Shown here in pieces: positions 59,383-64,000 of a stretch of DNA of 64,000 bases (position 1 is its first letter; every line of letters begins with the position of its first letter). The notes below the pieces were generated by a model. It was not told where the DNA came from. It did no database searches and worked only from the letters and a program-made list of their open reading frames with translations. A program made the position numbers and the translations under genes. Source of the DNA: Geopseudomonas aromaticivorans (GTDB lineage Bacteria > Pseudomonadota > Gammaproteobacteria > Pseudomonadales > Pseudomonadaceae); NCBI RefSeq assembly GCF_019097855.1, contig NZ_JAHRGL010000062.1:176112-240111 (forward strand). Reading direction: 5' to 3'.

Positions 59383-59415
59383 AGTAGAGGGCGCCGGCCG
59401 GCGCCCTCTACTTCA
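59380..59415. terminator. 36-bp perfect palindrome holding the stop codons of kup and eutC
   Basis: The 18 bases from 59380 (TGAAGTAGAGGGCGCCGG) are followed directly by their exact reverse complement. The first three bases are the kup stop TGA, and the last three, read on the minus strand, are the eutC stop TGA. Either transcript would fold a very stable hairpin at its end, which suits a bidirectional terminator, although T-tracts are lacking. Confidence 0.85.
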
Positions 59416-60219
59416 ACGCCCGCCTTCCAACAGGAAATTGCCCTTGCCGCCGCCGTCCAGGCTCGGCACCTCGGCCTCGTCCTTGAGATCCACCCCTGAC
59501 AGCTGGCGACGGCAGGCCTCGCGCATCAGGTACAGCAGGCGGAAGGCGGCCATGCCGTAGCTGAGGCCTTCCAGACGCACGTTGGAGATGCAGTTGCGGT
59601 AGGCATCGGTGAGGCCGACCTTCGGCCCGTAGGTGAAGTACAGGCCGAGGCTGTCCGGCGAGCTGAGGCCGGGGCGTTCGCCGATCAGCATCACCGTCAT
59701 CTTCGCACCGAGCAGCTCGCCGACCTCGTCGGCCACCGCCACCCGGCCCTGCTCGACCAGGGTCACCGGGGCCAGTGACCAGCCCTCGGCGCGCACCTGC
59801 TCGAGCAGGCGGTCGAGGAACGGCAGGCTGTGCCGCTGCACCGCCAGGGCGGACAGGCCGTCGGCGATGACGATGGCCAGATCGCAGCCGCCGGCATGGG
59901 CGGCGGCGTGCTCGCGCAAGAGCTGCGCAGAGTCGGCGTGCAGGCGGCGGCCGAGGTCGGGGCGCTGCAGGTAGGTGTCGCGATCCCTGACGGCGCTGTG
60001 CAGGTGCAGGCAGTCGAGGCCGAGCGAGCCGAGCGATTCGGCCAGCGCCGCGACATCGAGCGGGGTATGCACGGCGTCGCGCGCCAGGGCGTGGGCGAAC
60101 TGGAAGTCCAGCTGCGCAGCGGTCGGCAGGCTGGTGCCGGCGCGGCCGAGGGCGATGCGCGCCGGGGTCAGACCGCGCAGCTGCTGCCAGGGATTCTCGG
60201 TGGCGGGGGATTTGGACAT
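59413..60219 (-). CDS. eutC: Ethanolamine ammonia-lyase small subunit
   Basis: Light subunit of the adenosylcobalamin enzyme that splits ethanolamine into acetaldehyde and ammonia. The 268-residue protein has [31 protein letters not shown] early, [39 protein letters not shown] and [13 protein letters not shown], all EutC landmarks. The ATG at 60219 has GAGGTG upstream. It follows eutB across about 145 bases filled by the TAGGGTGCGC repeats, and ends in the palindrome shared with kup. Confidence 0.95.
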   Translation of the reverse strand: MSKSPATENPWQQLRGLTPARIALGRAGTSLPTAAQLDFQFAHALARDAVHTPLDVAALAESLGSLGLDCLHLHSAVRDRDTYLQRPDLGRRLHADSAQLLREHAAAHAGGCDLAIVIADGLSALAVQRHSLPFLDRLLEQVRAEGWSLAPVTLVEQGRVAVADEVGELLGAKMTVMLIGERPGLSSPDSLGLYFTYGPKVGLTDAYRNCISNVRLEGLSYGMAAFRLLYLMREACRRQLSGVDLKDEAEVPSLDGGGKGNFLLEGGR

Positions 60220-60239
60220 CGGGCACCTCGGTTCAAGCG

Positions 60240-60359
60240 TAGGGTGCGCCGTGCGCACCATGGTCATTCGCGTGGCGGTGCGCATGGCGCACCCTACGGA
60301 CAGGCAACGGACTACCAGCGCGCACCGGGCCGTACTCATGGTGCGCACGGCGCACCCTG
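60240..60359. repeat. Three TAGGGTGCGC repeat units between eutB and eutC
   Basis: Unit 1 at 60240-60259 and unit 2 at 60277-60296 form an inverted pair (19 of 20 bases), with 17 bases between. A third unit, in the same orientation as unit 2, is at 60340-60359. The unit matches those at 19665-19728 and 18076-18092. They fill nearly the whole eutB-eutC gap. Confidence 0.85.
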
Positions 60360-60363
60360 CGGT

Positions 60364-61758
60364 TCAGGACAACTGCGCCAGCGCCTGGCGGAACGCCGGC
60401 GGCAGCTCGTCGCCCAAGCGTACCCGGCCGCCCTGCTGGTGCAGGATGCCCATGCGCGCCAGCCAGTCTTCGAACTCCGGCGCGGTACGCAGGCCGAGCA
60501 CCTGGCGGGCGTACAGCGCGTCGTGGAACGAGGTGGTCTGGTAGTTGAGCATCACGTCGTCGGAGCCGGGGATGCCCATGATGAAGTTGATCCCCGCCGC
60601 ACCGAGCAGGGTCAGCAGCATGTCCATGTCGTCCTGGTCGGCCTCGGCATGGTTGGTGTAGCAGATGTCGCAGCCCATCGGCACGCCGAGCAGATTGCCG
60701 CAGAAGTGATCCTCCAGGCCGGCGCGGATGATCTGCTTGCCGTTGTACAGGTACTCCGGGCCGATGAAGCCGACCACGGTGTTGACCAGGAACGGCTTGA
60801 AGTGGCGGGCAACGGCGTAGGCGCGGGTCTCGCAGGTCTGCTGGTCGACGCCGTGGTGGGCGTTGGCCGACAGCGCGCTGCCCTGGCCGGTCTCGAAGTA
60901 CATGAGGTTGTTGCCGAGGGTGCCGCGCTTGAGGCTGAGGCCGGCCTCGTAGCCCTCCTGCAGCACCTTGAGATTGATGCCGAAGCTGGCGTTGGCTGCC
61001 TCGGTACCGGCGATCGACTGGAACACCAGGTCGAGCGGCGCACCGCGCTCGATGGCGGCGATCGAGCTGGTGACGTGGCTCAGCACGCAGGACTGGGTGG
61101 GGATCTCGTAGCGCTGGATCACCGCGTCGAGCATCTCCAGCAGGGTGCAGATCGAGCCCATGCTGTCGGTGGCCGGGTTGATGCCGATCATCGCGTCGCC
61201 GTTGCCATAGAGCAGGCCGTCGAGGGTGCTGGCGGCGATGCCGGCCGGATCGTCGGTCGGGTGGTTGGGCTGCAGGCGGGTGGACATGCGCCCGCGCAGG
61301 CCCTGAGTGTTGCGGAAACGGGTGACCACGCGGATCTTCTGCGCCACCAGGATCAGGTCCTGCACACGCATGATCTTCGACACCGCGGCAGCCATCTCCG
61401 GGGTCAGCCCCGGCGCCAGGGCGCGCAGACTGGTCTCGTCGGCCTGCTCGCCGAGCAGCCAGTCGCGCAGGCCGCCGACGGTCAGGTGACTGACCGGGGC
61501 GAAGGCGCCGGCGTCGTGGCTGTCGATGATCAGGCGGGTGACTTCGTCCTCTTCGTAGGGAATCAGCGCCTCGACCAGGAAGTGCTTGAGCGGCACCTCG
61601 GCCAGCGCCATCTGCGCCGCCACCCGCTCGGCGGCGCTGCCCGCGGCGACGCCGGCCAGGTAGTCGCCGGAGCGCGCCGGGGTGGCCTTGGCCATCAGCT
61701 CGCGCAGGCTGTCGAAGCGCCAGGTCTGGCCGCCGATGGTGTGGGCGAATTGGGCCAT
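60364..61758 (-). CDS. eutB: Ethanolamine ammonia-lyase large subunit
   Basis: Catalytic subunit of the B12-dependent ethanolamine ammonia-lyase. The 464-residue TIM barrel shows RLIIDSHDAGAF, GRMSTRLQPNHPTDDPAGI, NGDAMIGINPATDS, FQSIAGTEAANASFGINL, FETGQGSALSANAHHGVDQQT and NHAEADQDDMD, all typical of EutB. The length is normal. The ATG at 61758 has GAGGAGAA upstream; the open frame runs further without homology. The enzyme would need B12 supplied from outside this window. No microcompartment shell gene is present, as usual in Pseudomonas. Confidence 0.97.
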   Translation of the reverse strand: MAQFAHTIGGQTWRFDSLRELMAKATPARSGDYLAGVAAGSAAERVAAQMALAEVPLKHFLVEALIPYEEDEVTRLIIDSHDAGAFAPVSHLTVGGLRDWLLGEQADETSLRALAPGLTPEMAAAVSKIMRVQDLILVAQKIRVVTRFRNTQGLRGRMSTRLQPNHPTDDPAGIAASTLDGLLYGNGDAMIGINPATDSMGSICTLLEMLDAVIQRYEIPTQSCVLSHVTSSIAAIERGAPLDLVFQSIAGTEAANASFGINLKVLQEGYEAGLSLKRGTLGNNLMYFETGQGSALSANAHHGVDQQTCETRAYAVARHFKPFLVNTVVGFIGPEYLYNGKQIIRAGLEDHFCGNLLGVPMGCDICYTNHAEADQDDMDMLLTLLGAAGINFIMGIPGSDDVMLNYQTTSFHDALYARQVLGLRTAPEFEDWLARMGILHQQGGRVRLGDELPPAFRQALAQLS

Positions 61759-61818
61759 CTGTTGGTTCTCCTCGCGGCGACCGCCCGGTGGCGGCCGCCG
61801 TATCAAGCGTTAGGGAGC

Positions 61819-61914
61819 ATCGTCATTCCCGCGTAGGCGGGAATCCAGAGGACTCGGAGCGCCTGGGCTCCCGCCGGCGCGGGAGCGACGGCAAGTGGCC
61901 TTTTCAGCGTTTCC
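61819..61914. repeat. Second, partial copy of the MITE-like/REP repeat
   Basis: It contains CGTCATTCCCGCG-TAG-GCGGGAATCCAG on the left and CTCCCGCCGGCGCGGGAG on the right. It ends in TTCAGCGTTTCC (61903-61914), the same terminal repeat as at 44529-44540. That terminus abuts the eutP stop codon at 61915. The left terminal repeat is not recognisable. Confidence 0.7.
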
Positions 61915-63363
61915 TTAGCGCAGGGCCTTCTCGGCGGCCTGGATCGCCGCGAACTCTTCCTCGGGCGTGCCGGACACCAGATGGTGGCGGCTGTACAGGG
62001 CGAAGTAGGCGATGAACAAGGCATAGATCGCGGCGGCGCCGATCACCACCCGCGGATCGACCAGGAAGCCGGCGACCTGCGCCACCGCCGCCAGCACCAG
62101 GGCCACCGAGGAGGTGACGATGCCGCCGGGGGTGCGGTACGGCCGCGGCATCTCCGGACGGCGCAGGCGCAGGGTGATGTGCGCGGCCATCATCAATACA
62201 TAGGACAGGGTCGCGCCGAACACCGCCACCAGGATCAAGAGGTCGCCCTGGCCGGTCAGCGACAGGCCGAAGCCGATGATCCCCGGCACCACCAGTGCAG
62301 CCACCGGCGCCTTGTTGCGGTTGGTCACCGACAGGCCGCGCGGCAGGTAGCCGGCGCGCGACAGGGCGAAGATCTGCCGCGAATAGGCGTAGATGATCGA
62401 GAAGAAGCTGGCGATCAGCCCGGCCAGACCGACCAGGTTGACGAACTGGCTCATCCAGGTCGAACCGTTGTAGGCCGACTCCAGCGCCTCGACCAGCGGG
62501 TTGCCCGAGCCCATCAGCGCCTTGGCACCGGCGGCGCCCGGGCCGACCAGCAGGATCAGGCTGGCGAAGGCCAGCAGCACCAGCATGGCGCCGATCAGCC
62601 CGCGCGGCAGGTCGCGCTTGGGATTCTTGGTTTCCTCGGCGGCCAGCGGTACGCCCTCGACGGCGAGAAAGAACCACATGGCGTAGGGAATCGCCGCCCA
62701 GATGCCGACGTAGCCGAACGGCAGGAAGCTGCTGGCGCCGGCCGCCTCGCTGACCGGGATGTCGAACAGCTTGGCCGCGTCGAAGTGCGGCACCATCGCG
62801 ACGATGAATACACCGAGGGCGATGGCGGCCACCGCGGTGATGGCGAACATCAGCTTGAGTGCCTCGCCGGCGCCGAGCACATGGATGCCGATGAACACCA
62901 CGTAGAAGGCCAGGTAGATCATCCAGCCACCGACGCCGAACAGCGACTGGCAGTAGGCGCCGATGAAGCAGGCGATGGCCGCCGGGGCGATGGCGTACTC
63001 GATGAGGATCGCCGTGCCGGTGAGGAAGCCGCCCCATGGGCCGAAGGCGGTGCGGGTGAAGCCGTAGCCGCCGCCGGCGGTGGGGATCATCGACGACAGC
63101 TCGGCCAGCGAGAAACACTTGCACAGGTACATGGTCGCCATCAGCAGGGTGGCGATGAACATGCCGCCCCAGCCGCCCTGGGCCAGGCCGAAGTTCCAGC
63201 CGGCGTAGTCGCCGGAAATCACGTAGGCGACGCCGAGGCCGATCAGCAGCACCCAGCCGGCCGCGCCCTGCTTGAGCTGGCGGTGGGCGAAGTAGTCGGC
63301 ATCGACGCTTTCCGTTTCCACGCCCTGGGCGTGGGAAACGATGTGAGATTGTTGAGTGGACAT
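61915..63363 (-). CDS. eutP: Ethanolamine permease
   Basis: APC-superfamily transporter for ethanolamine uptake. The 482-residue protein has about 12 membrane segments; the N-terminal block GLGVAYVISGDYAGWNFGLAQGG, PTAGGGYGFTRTAFGPWGG and the central WFFLAVEGVPLAAEE are characteristic of the Eat-type ethanolamine permease subfamily. The ATG at 63363 is used; a TTG two codons upstream is possible. It lies between the aldehyde dehydrogenase gene and eutB in one leftward operon, the same order as PA4022-PA4025 of P. aeruginosa. Confidence 0.92.
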   Translation of the reverse strand: MSTQQSHIVSHAQGVETESVDADYFAHRQLKQGAAGWVLLIGLGVAYVISGDYAGWNFGLAQGGWGGMFIATLLMATMYLCKCFSLAELSSMIPTAGGGYGFTRTAFGPWGGFLTGTAILIEYAIAPAAIACFIGAYCQSLFGVGGWMIYLAFYVVFIGIHVLGAGEALKLMFAITAVAAIALGVFIVAMVPHFDAAKLFDIPVSEAAGASSFLPFGYVGIWAAIPYAMWFFLAVEGVPLAAEETKNPKRDLPRGLIGAMLVLLAFASLILLVGPGAAGAKALMGSGNPLVEALESAYNGSTWMSQFVNLVGLAGLIASFFSIIYAYSRQIFALSRAGYLPRGLSVTNRNKAPVAALVVPGIIGFGLSLTGQGDLLILVAVFGATLSYVLMMAAHITLRLRRPEMPRPYRTPGGIVTSSVALVLAAVAQVAGFLVDPRVVIGAAAIYALFIAYFALYSRHHLVSGTPEEEFAAIQAAEKALR

Positions 63364-63437
63364 GCGCAAGGCCCCTTTCCCCGCCGCCCCTGCCGAGACA
63401 GGGGCGGCGTCATGTGGATGGAATCATTTATGGCAGA

Positions 63438-64000
<563 letters not shown>

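Overview
The window is chromosomal DNA of a high-GC gammaproteobacterium, almost certainly a Pseudomonas. Evidence: algU/mucA/mucC/mucD next to nadB, the lepA-lepB-DUF4845-rnc-era-recO-pdxJ operon, an asrA-type Lon protease beside an I42 peptidase inhibitor, arcABC, and an ethanolamine cluster with an exaC-type aldehyde dehydrogenase. From about 9.3 to 37.2 kb the gene order resembles, from memory, the PA0744-PA0782 part of P. aeruginosa. No rRNA, CRISPR array, prophage or insertion sequence was found. The only RNA gene is a tRNA-Gly(CCC).

Layout. 0-9.2 kb: a cut UbiA-family prenyltransferase, a very large class A penicillin-binding protein paired with a lipoprotein gamma-glutamyltransferase, a VF530-like small protein, and a PP2C phosphatase / Ser-Thr kinase / FHA operon. 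9.3-19.7 kb: putA, asrA behind a textbook RpoH promoter, the icp inhibitor, a lipoprotein, cmoAB for wobble-uridine modification of tRNA, then pdxJ and recO. 19.7-28 kb: era, rnc, lepB, lepA and the AlgU envelope-stress operon, which lacks mucB here. 28-38.8 kb: nadB, ygfX/sdhE, ygfZ, ung, two tandem orphan substrate-binding proteins, two crotonase-family enzymes, two tiny lipoproteins and an RsuA-like pseudouridine synthase. 38.8-47.6 kb: tRNA-Gly, a SulP transporter, arcABC, PPK2, a DUF5064 protein and an FMN glutamate-synthase-like protein. 47.6-54 kb: a Kef-type antiporter, DUF4197, a small AT-richer island (DUF167, YkgJ), a double cupin with an MFS transporter, and an SRPBCC protein. 54-59.4 kb: kdpD-kdpE-kup in one overlapping operon without kdpFABC, preceded by a KdpE-box-like sequence. 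59.4-64 kb: the ethanolamine operon exaC-eutP-eutB-eutC on the minus strand, cut at the window end.

How the genes work together. Envelope quality control is a clear theme: AlgU, MucA, MucC, MucD, LepB, AsrA, the peptidase inhibitor and the large PBP. Nitrogen and amino-acid catabolism is another: PutA, ArcABC, EutBC and GGT. Potassium homeostasis is covered by KdpDE-Kup and a Kef-like antiporter.

The strongest unusual signals are four. First, mucB and the MucB-binding tail of MucA appear to be lost together. Second, kdpDE has been rewired to the constitutive-type K+ transporter Kup. Third, a 36-bp perfect palindrome contains the stop codons of both kup and eutC. Fourth, a MITE-like repeat with 12-bp terminal inverted repeats is present whole at one locus and in part at another.
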